Assembly (NCBI RefSeq): GCF_029382225.1
Contig: NZ_JARLTC010000002.1
Location: 620,001 to 684,000, forward strand
Source: Spongiactinospora sp. TRM90649
GTDB taxonomy: Bacteria; Actinomycetota; Actinomycetes; Streptosporangiales; Streptosporangiaceae
Direction of reading: 5' to 3'
Length of the DNA: 64,000 nucleotides
A program made the translations under genes and the position numbers. Within the stretch, counting starts at the first letter, position 1, and each line of letters starts with the position of its first letter. The notes below the pieces were generated by a model, which was given only the letters and a program-made list of their open reading frames with translations, searched no databases and was not told the DNA's origin. Positions 44,922 to 53,366 of the stretch are shown here, one piece after another.

Positions 44922-46514
44922 TTAGGGCAGGCCGAACGCCAGGAACACCGATCCGTTCGGGTTCGGGTAGGGGTTGAAGAAGTATCCGGACTGCACGTAG
45001 ACCATGCCGCGCGCCACCACGGCCCCGCCGCCGCCGGACACGGCCCCGCCGCGCCCGGTCAGGCCGTTGACGCCCTGCACGTCCTGCATGGTGTCGTAGG
45101 TCCAGAGCACCTCGCCGGTGCGCGCGGAGTAGGCGCGCATCTTGCCGTCCGTGCTGCCCTCCCAGACCAGGCCGGGGGTGGTGGTGACGGCCGGGGTGTG
45201 GCCGAGACGGCAGACGTTCGGGAACTGCGCGGCCCCGCCGGTGGTGCAGCCGTCGGCCGGGTTGGGGGTCTGCCAGATCAGGTGGCCGGTCGCCGGGTCG
45301 AGGGCGTACAGGGTGCCGGGGTTGGCCATCCAGGTCGCGACGTACAGGCGCTCGCCGTCGAAGCTGGTGCCCCACTGCACGCCGGACATGCCGCCGCCGG
45401 GCTGCGGCGTGGAGAGCTGCCGCTGCCAGACGATCTTGCCGGTCTTGGCGTCCAGCACGTGGTAGACGCCGGACTTCTGGCCGATGGAGATCAGGGTCCG
45501 CTTGCCCGTCCTGACGATGTTGGGCGACGCGCCGAGGTCGAAGTCCAGCGCGGTGCCGTCGGGGAAGTTCGGGCAGTACTTCTTGTCCTCAGGCGTGGGC
45601 AGCGAGCACTCGATCCGCCAGGTGTCCACGTCGGTCATCCGGCGTGTCCAGCGGGGACGGCCGGTGTCGGCGTTGATGGCCAGCACCGAGTCGTAGTTCC
45701 CGGCGCTGCCGGTGTAGTTCTGGCCGGTGCCGACGTAGATGGTGCGGGTCGCCGGGTCGATGGCGGGCGAGCTCCACACGCCCGCGCCCGAGGGCGCGAA
45801 CCGCTTGACGCCGTTGGGCCAGGTGCCGTCCTCGACGGGCGGCGGCGTGGTGTAGTAGCGCCACACCGGTTCACCGGTGTCGGCGTCCAGCGCGTTGAGG
45901 TGGCCGCGGAAGGTGCAGCACGCGTTCTCCTTGCCGAACAGGTTCTCGCCGCTGGACACCCCGACGTACACGCGGTCGCCGAAGACCAGCGGTGAGCTCG
46001 TCACCCCGGCGGCGATGTGCTCGTCGAGCCTGCGCGCCCAGACCAGTTCGCCGGTGCGCTGGCTCACGGCGTAGAGGAAGCCGCGGCCGTCGCCGAAGTA
46101 GACCTTGCCCCTGGCCACGGCGGGGCCGTCCTGGGGCTGCGCCCGGCCGGGGCCGGGGACGCTGTTGAGGGCGAACTCCCACTTGGCGGCGCCGGTCGCG
46201 GCGTCCCTGGCGTACAGCTTGCCCTCGGGCGAGCCGAAGTAGACGGTGTCGCCGACGACGGCGGGCTGGCTGCGGGGCGTGCCCGCGGCTCTCGGGTAGG
46301 CGAACGCCCACTTGAGCTTGAGGCCGCCCACGTTCTTGGGGTTGATCCGGTGCTCGGCGGCGTTGTGCCGCGATCCGCGCGGGTCCTTCTGCCACATCGG
46401 CCAGTCGCCGCCGCCCGCGCCGGACGCCTGGGCGGCCGGTGTGGCGACTGCGGCGAGGCAGAGCGCGAAGAGCGCCGCCGCGGCCCGTATGAGCCGTTTG
46501 CGGTTCATGGTCAT
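44922..46514 (-). CDS. Secreted PQQ-type beta-propeller protein
   Basis: A 530-residue exported protein. Signal: RAAAALFALCLAAVATPAAQA. The mature part has repeated quinoprotein propeller blades (AVVGDTVYFGSPEGKLYARDAATGAAKWEF, LYAVSQRTGELVWAR, LYALDPATGHLIWQT, MRAYSARTGEVLWTY) and a vicinal Cys pair in ENACCTFRGHLNALDADTG, a hallmark of quinoprotein alcohol dehydrogenases. The pattern resembles PVA dehydrogenase-like enzymes, but lacks the cytochrome c domain seen in some of them. PQQ dependence is inferred. It is downstream of a secreted esterase gene, three bases apart, in one operon. Confidence 0.85.
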   Translation of the reverse strand: MTMNRKRLIRAAAALFALCLAAVATPAAQASGAGGGDWPMWQKDPRGSRHNAAEHRINPKNVGGLKLKWAFAYPRAAGTPRSQPAVVGDTVYFGSPEGKLYARDAATGAAKWEFALNSVPGPGRAQPQDGPAVARGKVYFGDGRGFLYAVSQRTGELVWARRLDEHIAAGVTSSPLVFGDRVYVGVSSGENLFGKENACCTFRGHLNALDADTGEPVWRYYTTPPPVEDGTWPNGVKRFAPSGAGVWSSPAIDPATRTIYVGTGQNYTGSAGNYDSVLAINADTGRPRWTRRMTDVDTWRIECSLPTPEDKKYCPNFPDGTALDFDLGASPNIVRTGKRTLISIGQKSGVYHVLDAKTGKIVWQRQLSTPQPGGGMSGVQWGTSFDGERLYVATWMANPGTLYALDPATGHLIWQTPNPADGCTTGGAAQFPNVCRLGHTPAVTTTPGLVWEGSTDGKMRAYSARTGEVLWTYDTMQDVQGVNGLTGRGGAVSGGGGAVVARGMVYVQSGYFFNPYPNPNGSVFLAFGLP

Positions 46515-46517
46515 CTC

Positions 46518-48161
46518 CTAGTCGACGAACGGCGCGTGCCGGTTCCAGAAGGAGCAGTGGTGCTGCCTGGCGATCTCACGGGTGGTGACGCTGTCCCCGG
46601 CGGGGACCAGCGACATGACGGCCGGGTCGGAGGGGGTGTACTTCGGCCAGTACGGCGTGCCGTCCACGGTCGGGTCGCCGGTCCTGGCGAACCCGGTCCA
46701 CTGGGCGACGAGCTGCGCGCCGAAGGACCGCTGGTTGGCCGTGTAGTCGGTGCCCGGCCCGTACAGCAGCGGGATCTCGCTGATGTGGTAGGCGCCGTTC
46801 GGCTTGGTCTGGTCGAGGAAGAACAGCGGCGGCGCGTCGGCGTTGTCCACCTGGAAGGCGAACACCGGGATGCGCTTGGCCAGCCGCTGGTCGTTGAGCA
46901 GCGCGGGGCAGACCGAGTTGCTGTCGGCCACGATCGTCCGGTAGGCGATGAACGCGGACGGGGCGGGGTAGCGCTTGAGCGGGTAGCGCTCGAAGACCTC
47001 GGGGGCCAGCGGGCCGTACTGCTGGCGGACCAGCCTCTCGTACTCCTCCGGCGTGTTGGCCACGGGGAGCTGCACCTCGTCGCGCCCGACGCCGTGCATC
47101 CAGGAGACCTTATTGACCTTGCCCTTGGCGAACGCCTGCGCGGGCGACATGGTCAGGATCCGGCCGTCCACGATCGGCGCGATCGTGCCGGAGTTCTCGC
47201 CGAGTCCGCCGTCGGACTGGTCGAGCAGCGCCTTGACCGGTTTGGCGCGCAGGCAGGCGCCCGCGTCGCCGTCGTCGGCGCAGCCGAGCGCGGTGGCGAA
47301 ACGCGAGCCCGCCCGCTGGGCCTCCTCCTGCGAGGGCAGTTCGGCCTTGCAGTCCTGCGGCTGCCAGATGGTGTTCACCCCGCGCAGCGAGTTGTACTCG
47401 CCGCTCTGCACGATGCCCTTCTGGAACAGGCCCTTGGCGGTGGGCGAGGCGGTGTGCGCGCACACGCTCGACCCTCCGGCGCTGGCCCCGAAGATGGTCA
47501 CGTTGTCGGGGTCGCCGCCGAACTTCGCGATGTTCCTGCGGACCCAGCGCAGCGACTCCTGCTGGTCGCTCAGCGCGTAGTTGCCGGAGTTCTTGCCGAA
47601 GGCGCGATGGGACAGGTAGCCGAAGATGCCGAGGCGGTATCCGACCCCGACGTGGATGATCTTGCCGTTCCTGACCAGGTAGGAGCCGTCGCTCGGGGCT
47701 CCGAACCGGAACCCGCCGCCGTGGAACTCCACCATGACGGCGAGCTTGCCGCCGCCGGCGTCGGCCGGGACGACGATGTTGAGCTTGAGGCAGTCCTCGT
47801 TCTCCGACGCCTGCCCGAGCAGGGGCGCCTGCGGGCAAGGACTGCCCCGCTCGGTGGTCTGGAGGACCCCGTCCCAGGGTTCGTGCCGCTGGGTCGGAGC
47901 CCAGCGCAGATCTCCCACGGGCGGCGCGGCGTAGGGTACGCCGAGCCAGGAGCGCAGGCCGTCCCCGGTGGTGCCGCACACCGAGCCGGTGTCCACGACG
48001 ACCGTCGTGGCCGTGTCGCACGCGGGAGCGCGTACGGCGGCCGCGGCGCGGGCAGGAGCGGGAACGGAATCGGGGGTGGTACGCGGCACCGTTTGCGACG
48101 GCACCATCACGCTGAGCAACGCGGTGACGACGAGCGCGCTCAGCCTGTGCGTAGGCTTCAT
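46518..48161 (-). CDS. Secreted type-B carboxylesterase
   Basis: A 547-residue exported esterase/lipase. The signal peptide is LSALVVTALLSVMVPSQ, and the mature enzyme has WLGVPYAAPPVGDLRW, ENEDCLKLNIVVP, HGGGFRFGAP (oxyanion hole), catalytic Ser in FGASAGGSSVCAH, an acidic residue region GVGRDEVQL and a late His (GAYHISEIPLLYG). Several paired cysteines are kept. It is the first gene of a two-gene secreted unit with the quinoprotein-like propeller, which suggests joint breakdown of an external alcohol/ester polymer. An inverted repeat lies just before the start. Confidence 0.9.
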   Translation of the reverse strand: MKPTHRLSALVVTALLSVMVPSQTVPRTTPDSVPAPARAAAAVRAPACDTATTVVVDTGSVCGTTGDGLRSWLGVPYAAPPVGDLRWAPTQRHEPWDGVLQTTERGSPCPQAPLLGQASENEDCLKLNIVVPADAGGGKLAVMVEFHGGGFRFGAPSDGSYLVRNGKIIHVGVGYRLGIFGYLSHRAFGKNSGNYALSDQQESLRWVRRNIAKFGGDPDNVTIFGASAGGSSVCAHTASPTAKGLFQKGIVQSGEYNSLRGVNTIWQPQDCKAELPSQEEAQRAGSRFATALGCADDGDAGACLRAKPVKALLDQSDGGLGENSGTIAPIVDGRILTMSPAQAFAKGKVNKVSWMHGVGRDEVQLPVANTPEEYERLVRQQYGPLAPEVFERYPLKRYPAPSAFIAYRTIVADSNSVCPALLNDQRLAKRIPVFAFQVDNADAPPLFFLDQTKPNGAYHISEIPLLYGPGTDYTANQRSFGAQLVAQWTGFARTGDPTVDGTPYWPKYTPSDPAVMSLVPAGDSVTTREIARQHHCSFWNRHAPFVD

Positions 48162-48179
48162 GATGCGCTTCTCTCAGCC

Positions 48180-48199
48180 GATTCGAAATCTTACGAATC
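48180..48199. promoter_or_regulatory. Inverted repeat before the esterase gene
   Basis: GATTCG-N8-CGAATC begins 19 bases upstream of the esterase start; further CGAGTC and CGAATC half sites follow at about 48209-48222. The region is AT-richer than its surroundings. It is a likely operator for the esterase/propeller operon; the regulator is not identified. Confidence 0.55.
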
Positions 48200-48317
48200 T
48201 TGTCAATTCGAGTCAGCCGAATCAACCGGATCGGCCATAGCGGAAAATCATCACACCCGCGTCGGCGGATACCGTTCCCGCGCGTTCATAAGGCCGCTGA
48301 ACATTGGACCGGAAACG

Positions 48318-49862
48318 TCACGTGGTACGCGGCACGTGCCGTAGCAGCGTCAGGATGAAGATCGCGGCCATCACCAGCACCCCCGCGGCGACGGCCGCGA
48401 AGACGTTCATCCCCGAGGTGAACGCCTCCCGCGAGACGGCGAGGAGCGTCCCGCCGAGCGGTTCCGGCAGTGCGGAGGCGACCGACACGGCGTTGGCGAT
48501 GTTCTCCTGGACGGTCGCCGCCGCGCCCGCGGGCAGGCCGTCCGGCGCGTCCGCCGCCATCCGCCCCGCGTAGACCGCCGCGCCGACGCTGCCCATGACG
48601 GCGATGCCCAGCGCGGCCCCCGCCTCGTTGGCGACCTGCGCCATCGAGGAGGACGAACCGGCCTTCTCCGGCGGGGCCCCCGCGACGACCAGGTTGGTGC
48701 CGAGCGACAGCAGCGGCCCCTCGCACAGGCCGATGATCACGAACCCGACCACCAGCACGGCCACCCCGGAGGTCGTGTCCACCTGGGTGAACCAGGCGAA
48801 CACCGCCGCCACCCCGAGCACGCCGAAGCCGATCAGGTAGGCGGGACGGATCCACCGGGCCAGCGTCGGCGAGACCGTCGCGCCGACGGTCGCCGCCACC
48901 ATGCCGGGCAGCAGGCACACCGCCGCCCGCATCGGGGTCATCCCGGCGACCGACTGCAGGTACTGGGTGAGGTAGAGCATGCTGGAGGCGCCGACCAGGC
49001 CGTACAGCAGCAGGCCGCCCAGCATCACGCTGAACGACCGGCCGCGGAACAGCCGCAGGTCGAGCAACGGGTCGGGCAGGCGGAGCTGGCGCCGCACGAA
49101 CAGCGCGCCGAGCACCAGCCCGGCCACGCCGACCGCGACGGGCGCCGGCTGCCAGCCGTAGCGGGCCGTCTCCTTCAGCGTGTAGATCAGCGCGAGCATG
49201 CCCAGCAGCGACTGCAGCACGCTGATCAGGTCGAGCCGTCCGGCCTCTGGGTTCCTGAACTCCGGCACCAGGAACGGGGCCAGCGCCAGCAGCAGCGCCA
49301 TCACCGGCACGCCCAGCAGGAAGACCGACCCCCACCAGAAGCGGGCGAGCAGCAGCCCGCCCACCAGGGGGCCGAGGATCGCGCCGAGCGTGAAGCCGCC
49401 CGCCCAGATCCCCACCGCCGCGCCCATCTGCCTGGGGTCGGGGAACATGGTGCTGAGCAGCGCCAGCGTGGACGGCGCCAGCGTGGCCCCGGCCACGCCG
49501 AGCAGCGCCCGCGCCGCGATCAGCGTCTCCGGGGTGCTGGAGAACGCCGAGAAGACCGAGGCGACGGCGAAGCAGGCCGCGCCGATCATCAGCAGCCTGC
49601 GGCGGCCGATCCGGTCGCCGAGCGTGCCCATGGTGATCAGGAAGCCGCCGACCATGAAGCCGTAGACGTCCAGGATCCACAGCTGCTCGGTGGTGCTCGG
49701 GCGCATCTCGGCCGACAGGCCGGGCAGCGCCAGCAACAGGACGAACATGTCAAAGGTGATCATCATGACGGCCAGGCTGAGCACGCCCAGGCCCAGCCAT
49801 TCCCGGCGTCCCGCTCTGCGCGGCGCCTCCGCCCCTGGCTCTGTCTCTTCGATGACGCTCAC
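48318..49862 (-). CDS. DHA2-family drug exporter (MFS, 14 helices)
   Basis: A 514-residue major facilitator with the EmrB/QacA layout of about 14 helices. WILDVYGFMVGGFLITMGTLGDRIGRRRLLMIG is the motif A region, GARALLGVAGATLAPSTLALL-like motif C follows, and VWGSVFLL is replaced by FWWGSVFLLGVP. Proton-driven export of an antibiotic or toxic compound is expected. GTG at 49862 has AAGGAACG upstream; the longer ATG start at 49898 is less likely. The sigma/YCII pair is encoded upstream on the same strand, 70 bases away. Confidence 0.9.
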   Translation of the reverse strand: MSVIEETEPGAEAPRRAGRREWLGLGVLSLAVMMITFDMFVLLLALPGLSAEMRPSTTEQLWILDVYGFMVGGFLITMGTLGDRIGRRRLLMIGAACFAVASVFSAFSSTPETLIAARALLGVAGATLAPSTLALLSTMFPDPRQMGAAVGIWAGGFTLGAILGPLVGGLLLARFWWGSVFLLGVPVMALLLALAPFLVPEFRNPEAGRLDLISVLQSLLGMLALIYTLKETARYGWQPAPVAVGVAGLVLGALFVRRQLRLPDPLLDLRLFRGRSFSVMLGGLLLYGLVGASSMLYLTQYLQSVAGMTPMRAAVCLLPGMVAATVGATVSPTLARWIRPAYLIGFGVLGVAAVFAWFTQVDTTSGVAVLVVGFVIIGLCEGPLLSLGTNLVVAGAPPEKAGSSSSMAQVANEAGAALGIAVMGSVGAAVYAGRMAADAPDGLPAGAAATVQENIANAVSVASALPEPLGGTLLAVSREAFTSGMNVFAAVAAGVLVMAAIFILTLLRHVPRTT

Positions 49863-49932
49863 GTGCCGCGTTCCTTCCGTCGTGGCTCTCGTGGACACGA
49901 CGAGCGGCGAGGGCCCCGATCGACAGAACGGC

Positions 49933-51198
49933 CTACGGGGCTCCGCACTCGGCCAGGCGGCCGGTCAGGAAGGCGCGTTCGGCCTCGTTGGCGGTGAGGT
50001 CGAGGGCGCGGCGGTACTCGCGCGCGGCCTCTTCCGGGCGGTCCATCCGGCGCAGCAGGTCGCCCTTGACCGCAGGAAGGTAGTGGTAGCCGCCGAGCTC
50101 ACCGGCGGCCTCCAGGCGCTCGGTCTCGCGCAGCGCCTTCTCGGGGCCGTGGACCATCGCGAGGACCACGGCCCGGTTCAGCGCGACGACGGGCGAGGGC
50201 CAGACGCCGAGCAGCTCGCCGTACAGGACGAGGATCTGCTCCCAGTCGGTGTCGGCGTAGGTCGGGGCGGTGGCGTGCAGGGCGGCGATCGCCGCCTGGA
50301 GGGTGAACCTGCCGGGCGGCCCGCCGCGCAGCGCCGCGACCACCAGCCGGTGGCCCTCGGCGATGGCGGCGCGGTCCCACAGCGAGCGGTCCTGCTCGGA
50401 CAGCAGCACCAGCCGTCCGTCCCCGTCCGTACGGCCCGCCCGCCGCGCGTGGTTGACCAGCAGCAGCGCCAGCAGCCCCCGGACCTCGCGCTCGCCGGGC
50501 AGCAGCTCGCGCAGCAGGCGCGTCAGGTCGAGCGCGCGGACCGCGAGGTCCTCCCTGGTCAGGCCGCCGCCGGAGGGCGCGGTGTGCCCGGTGGTGAACA
50601 GCAGGTGCACCACGGTGAGCACGGCGTCGAGCCGTTCCGGCAGGTCGGCGTGGCCGGGCACCCGGAACGGGACGCCCGCGCCCGCGATCTTCTTCTTGGC
50701 CCTGGTGATCCGGGCCGCCATGGTGGGCTCCGGCACCAGGAACGCGCTGGCGATGTCCGTCGTGGCGACCCCGCAGACCAGCCGAAGGGTCAGCGCGATC
50801 TGCGCCTCCGGGCGCAGCGCCGGGTGGCAGCACATGAAGATCAGCCGGAGCCGGTCGTCGTGGATCTCGGGACGGCCGGCGCCCCCCTCCGCACTCCCCA
50901 CGTCGTCCTCCACGTCGTCTTCGGCGAGCAGATGGAGCTTGGACCGCAGGACGCGGTCACGGCGCAACGCGTCCAGCGCGTTGCGTCGCGCCACGGTGAC
51001 CAGCCAGGCGCCCGGGTTCGTGGGGACCCCGCCGCGGGCCCAGGCGCCCAGTGCGGCCACGTAGGCGTCCTGGACGCACTCCTCCGCGAGGTCCAGATCG
51101 CGCGCGACGCGCACTGTCGTGGCGAGCACGCGGGCCCACTCGCGCCGGTGCGCGTCGTCGACGGCTCGCCGGACGGCGCTCGGGTGCGCCTCGGTCAT
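49933..51198 (-). CDS. ECF sigma factor, ECF42-like, with long C-terminal extension
   Basis: A 421-residue protein. Sigma regions 2 and 4 occupy the first about 180 residues (WARVLATTVRVARDLDLAEECVQDAYVAAL; CGVATTDIASAFLVPEPTMAARITRAKKKI). Residues about 185-420 form a helical TPR-like extension (VHLLFTTGH, LLALLLVNHARRAGR, GRFTLQAAIAALHATAP, GYHYLPAVKGDLLRRM), the mark of group ECF42, which lacks an anti-sigma factor. The ATG overlaps the stop of the YCII gene by four bases (ATGA), so the two are co-translated. The extension and YCII partner probably control sigma activity. Confidence 0.92.
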   Translation of the reverse strand: MTEAHPSAVRRAVDDAHRREWARVLATTVRVARDLDLAEECVQDAYVAALGAWARGGVPTNPGAWLVTVARRNALDALRRDRVLRSKLHLLAEDDVEDDVGSAEGGAGRPEIHDDRLRLIFMCCHPALRPEAQIALTLRLVCGVATTDIASAFLVPEPTMAARITRAKKKIAGAGVPFRVPGHADLPERLDAVLTVVHLLFTTGHTAPSGGGLTREDLAVRALDLTRLLRELLPGEREVRGLLALLLVNHARRAGRTDGDGRLVLLSEQDRSLWDRAAIAEGHRLVVAALRGGPPGRFTLQAAIAALHATAPTYADTDWEQILVLYGELLGVWPSPVVALNRAVVLAMVHGPEKALRETERLEAAGELGGYHYLPAVKGDLLRRMDRPEEAAREYRRALDLTANEAERAFLTGRLAECGAP

Positions 51199-51527
51199 CC
51201 GGTCTCCATCAGCGGCCGGATCTCGACCCCGCCCTCCATGATCGGCAGCAGCCGGGCGACGGCGATGGCCTGGTCGAGGTCCTCCGCCTCGATGACGAAG
51301 ATGCCGGCGAACGCCTCCTTGGTCTCCAGGAAGGGTCCGTCGGTCACCACGCCGCCCTTGTGGACGGTGGTGGCCTTGCTGGCGGGCTGGAGCGCGGTCT
51401 CCCCCACGATCTTGGCGCCGATGGCCTCGATCCGCTGCCCCGCCGCCATGTTGGCCTCCATGACCTCCGGAGGGTATTCCTCCAGCGGGATCTCCTTCTC
51501 GTAGATCAGAATCGCGTACTGCGGCAT
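51195..51527 (-). CDS. YCII/DGPF-domain protein
   Basis: A 110-residue dimeric alpha+beta barrel protein with the motif TDGPFLETKEAFAGIFVIEA. DGPF proteins are the constant genomic partners of ECF42 sigma factors and are both possible targets and regulators of them. The ATG at 51527 is preceded by GGGAGTGATGG; its stop overlaps the sigma gene start. It has no known enzymatic residues beyond the acidic/His positions of the fold. Confidence 0.93.
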   Translation of the reverse strand: MPQYAILIYEKEIPLEEYPPEVMEANMAAGQRIEAIGAKIVGETALQPASKATTVHKGGVVTDGPFLETKEAFAGIFVIEAEDLDQAIAVARLLPIMEGGVEIRPLMETG

Positions 51528-51573
51528 ATGCCATCACTCCCTGGATCTTCCGTGGGTGATTCGGTCCTCACAT

Positions 51574-52380
51574 CTACGACGACCGAGACGGCACCGAATC
51601 GACGGTGTCGTTCCCACGAGCCGCCGCGACCCTCGCGCCGACGGCGTCCAGCACCAGGCCGAGCCCGAACGCGAAGCGGTCCAGCGCGCGTTGCAGCGTG
51701 TACGGCAGCGCGGTGCCGGACACCGCGAATCCCCCTGCCCGCTCGAACGCGGTCAGTCTCGGGAACCGCCCGGCCATCCGCTCGCCCAGCAGCGGGACGC
51801 GGCCCTCCCACCACTCGTCGTCGCTGCTCCCGGTCAGGGCGGGGGCCTGCTCCGCCTCCACGACGGCCGAGGCCGCGCCGCGCACGTACGACTCGACCGC
51901 CGCGACGCAGCCGGCGATGTCGATCGCCGCCAGGCCGTGGCCGTCGAGCAGGGCCAGCGCGGCGTCGTAGCGGGCGATGACCCGGGGGCCGAAGACCGTG
52001 CGCGAGGTGGCCACCTGGAGCAGCCACGGGTGGGCGCGGAACGTGGCCAGGTCGGTGGTGGCCAGGCCGCGCAGCCCCTCCCGCCACCCGGCGGTGGCGT
52101 CGGGTAACGGCTGGGCGCCCACGACGTGTTCGACCATCAGCTCCAGCAGTTCGGCCTTGCCCGGCACGTAGGTGTAGAGCGAGGCCGGGCCGATGCCGAG
52201 GGTCTGGGCCAGCGCCCGCATGGACAGCGCGGCGGGGCCGCCCCGGTCGGCCTCGGCGATCGCGGCCTCGACGATCCGGGTCAGGTCGAGCCGCTGTTTC
52301 GGGCCGCGTTTGGGCGCCGGGACGCCGTCCCACAGCAGCGCCATCGTGCGCGCCGCGTCACCGCGTCCCGCGTATTCCAT
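51574..52380 (-). CDS. TetR-family transcriptional regulator
   Basis: A 268-residue regulator with the TetR helix-turn-helix at about 30-80 (DLTRIVEAAIAEADRGGPAALSMRALAQTLGIGPASLYTYVPGK) and a C-terminal ligand-binding/dimerisation domain (DLATFRAHPWLLQVA, YDAALALLDGHGL). This fits the TetR(D)-like class responsive to small aromatic or drug molecules. It is divergent from the VOC protein gene, and a 22-bp palindrome between them is the likely operator. ATG at 52380 has GAGAGGGCG upstream. Confidence 0.9.
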   Translation of the reverse strand: MEYAGRGDAARTMALLWDGVPAPKRGPKQRLDLTRIVEAAIAEADRGGPAALSMRALAQTLGIGPASLYTYVPGKAELLELMVEHVVGAQPLPDATAGWREGLRGLATTDLATFRAHPWLLQVATSRTVFGPRVIARYDAALALLDGHGLAAIDIAGCVAAVESYVRGAASAVVEAEQAPALTGSSDDEWWEGRVPLLGERMAGRFPRLTAFERAGGFAVSGTALPYTLQRALDRFAFGLGLVLDAVGARVAAARGNDTVDSVPSRSS

Positions 52381-52403
52381 CGCGCCCTCTCTGCAAAAAT
52401 ACT

Positions 52404-52425
52404 CCGAACACCGTACGATGTTTGG
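52404..52425. promoter_or_regulatory. 22-bp palindromic operator and -10 box between TetR and VOC genes
   Basis: CCGAACAC-CGTACG-ATGTTTGG is symmetric at 18 of 22 positions. TACGAT (52414-52419) inside it is a good -10 hexamer for the VOC gene, whose ATG at 52427 lies seven bases after it. Repressor binding would block both divergent promoters, and the VOC transcript would be leaderless. Confidence 0.75.
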
Positions 52426-52426
52426 C

Positions 52427-53152
52427 ATGCGAACCGAACGCGTCATCCCCGGCCTGCCGTGCCGGGACCTGGACGACGTCCTCCCGTTCTACACCGCCCT
52501 CGGATTCGAGGTTACCTATCGGCAGCAACGTCCCAATCCCTTCGCCTCGGTCCGCCGGGGCGGCATCGAGCTGCACTTCTTCAGCGTGCCGGAGTTCGAC
52601 CCGAAGGACTCCATGGGCACCGTGGTGGTGGTCGTCCCCGACACCATGGTGCTGCACGCGGCGTTCGCGGCGGGCCTGCGGGCCGAGTACGGGAAGGTGC
52701 CCGTCTCCGGGATCCCGCGAATGACCCGGCCGAGGGCCAAGCAGGGCATGACCGGCGGCTTCACGGTCGTCGACCCGGGCGGCAACTGGCTGCGGATCAG
52801 CAGGCTGGACGAGACCGAGGAGAACGCGGAGCAGCCCAAGGGACGGCTCGGCCGCGCCCTGGCCGCCGCCGCCCGCCAGGCCGACTCACACGGCGACGTG
52901 GAAGCCGGAATCCGCCTGCTGGTCAACGGCCTGGCCCGCCACGCCGACGCACCCCCGGCCGACCGCTTCCCCGCCCTCGTCTACCTCGCCGAACTCCACC
53001 ACCGCACCGGCGACCACACCTCCGCCACCGCCTCCCTCACCGAGGCCCAAGCCCTCCCCCTCACCCCCACCGACCGCGAAGCCCTGGCCACAGACCTGGC
53101 CGCCGCCACCGAAATCGCCACAGAACTAAACCTCCAAACCCCCACTGAGTAG
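52427..53152 (+). CDS. VOC/glyoxalase-fold protein with helical C-terminus
   Basis: A 241-residue protein. Residues 1-125 form the VOC fold (VIPGLPCRDLDDVLPFYTALGFEVTYRQ, GGIELHFFSVPEF, GGFTVVDPGGNWLRI), often a bleomycin-resistance-like binding protein or small dioxygenase. The metal pattern is weak, so drug binding is as likely as catalysis. Residues about 140-240 are a TPR-like helical extension (AGIRLLVNGLARHADAP, LVYLAELHHRTGDHTSATASL). The 3' end is strongly C-rich. A divergent TetR regulator probably controls it as a resistance gene. Confidence 0.88.
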   Translation: MRTERVIPGLPCRDLDDVLPFYTALGFEVTYRQQRPNPFASVRRGGIELHFFSVPEFDPKDSMGTVVVVVPDTMVLHAAFAAGLRAEYGKVPVSGIPRMTRPRAKQGMTGGFTVVDPGGNWLRISRLDETEENAEQPKGRLGRALAAAARQADSHGDVEAGIRLLVNGLARHADAPPADRFPALVYLAELHHRTGDHTSATASLTEAQALPLTPTDREALATDLAAATEIATELNLQTPTE

Positions 53153-53216
53153 CCCAGAACCCCACACCGGCCCGGCCCGCCAGCAACCGCCCAAAACGCC
53201 ACGACGGGACGCTCCC

Positions 53217-53366
53217 CCTGCCGCCGGCGAGGCGCTGCACCTGTGGGACGTGCTCGCTGCCGAGCCGGTGGCCGACGCGGTGTACGCCCGCGCGGGACGC
53301 CGCCTGACGCCGGGCGAGTGGCGGCGCTACCTCGGGAGCGTCGCCTACCGGGAGACCTGCGGCTAG
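53217..53366 (+). pseudogene. C-terminal remnant of a WD40-repeat protein
   Basis: GEALHLWDVLAAEPVADAVYARAGRRLTPGEWRRYLGSVAYRETCG-stop matches the last WD40 blade and the usual tail (ARAG..LTP.EW..YL....YR..C) of large actinobacterial WD40 proteins, often nSTAND or kinase fusions. No start or upstream blades exist: the sequence joins the VOC gene end in another frame. The remnant overlaps the XRE gene stop by four bases. It indicates that a much larger gene was deleted here. Confidence 0.72.
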
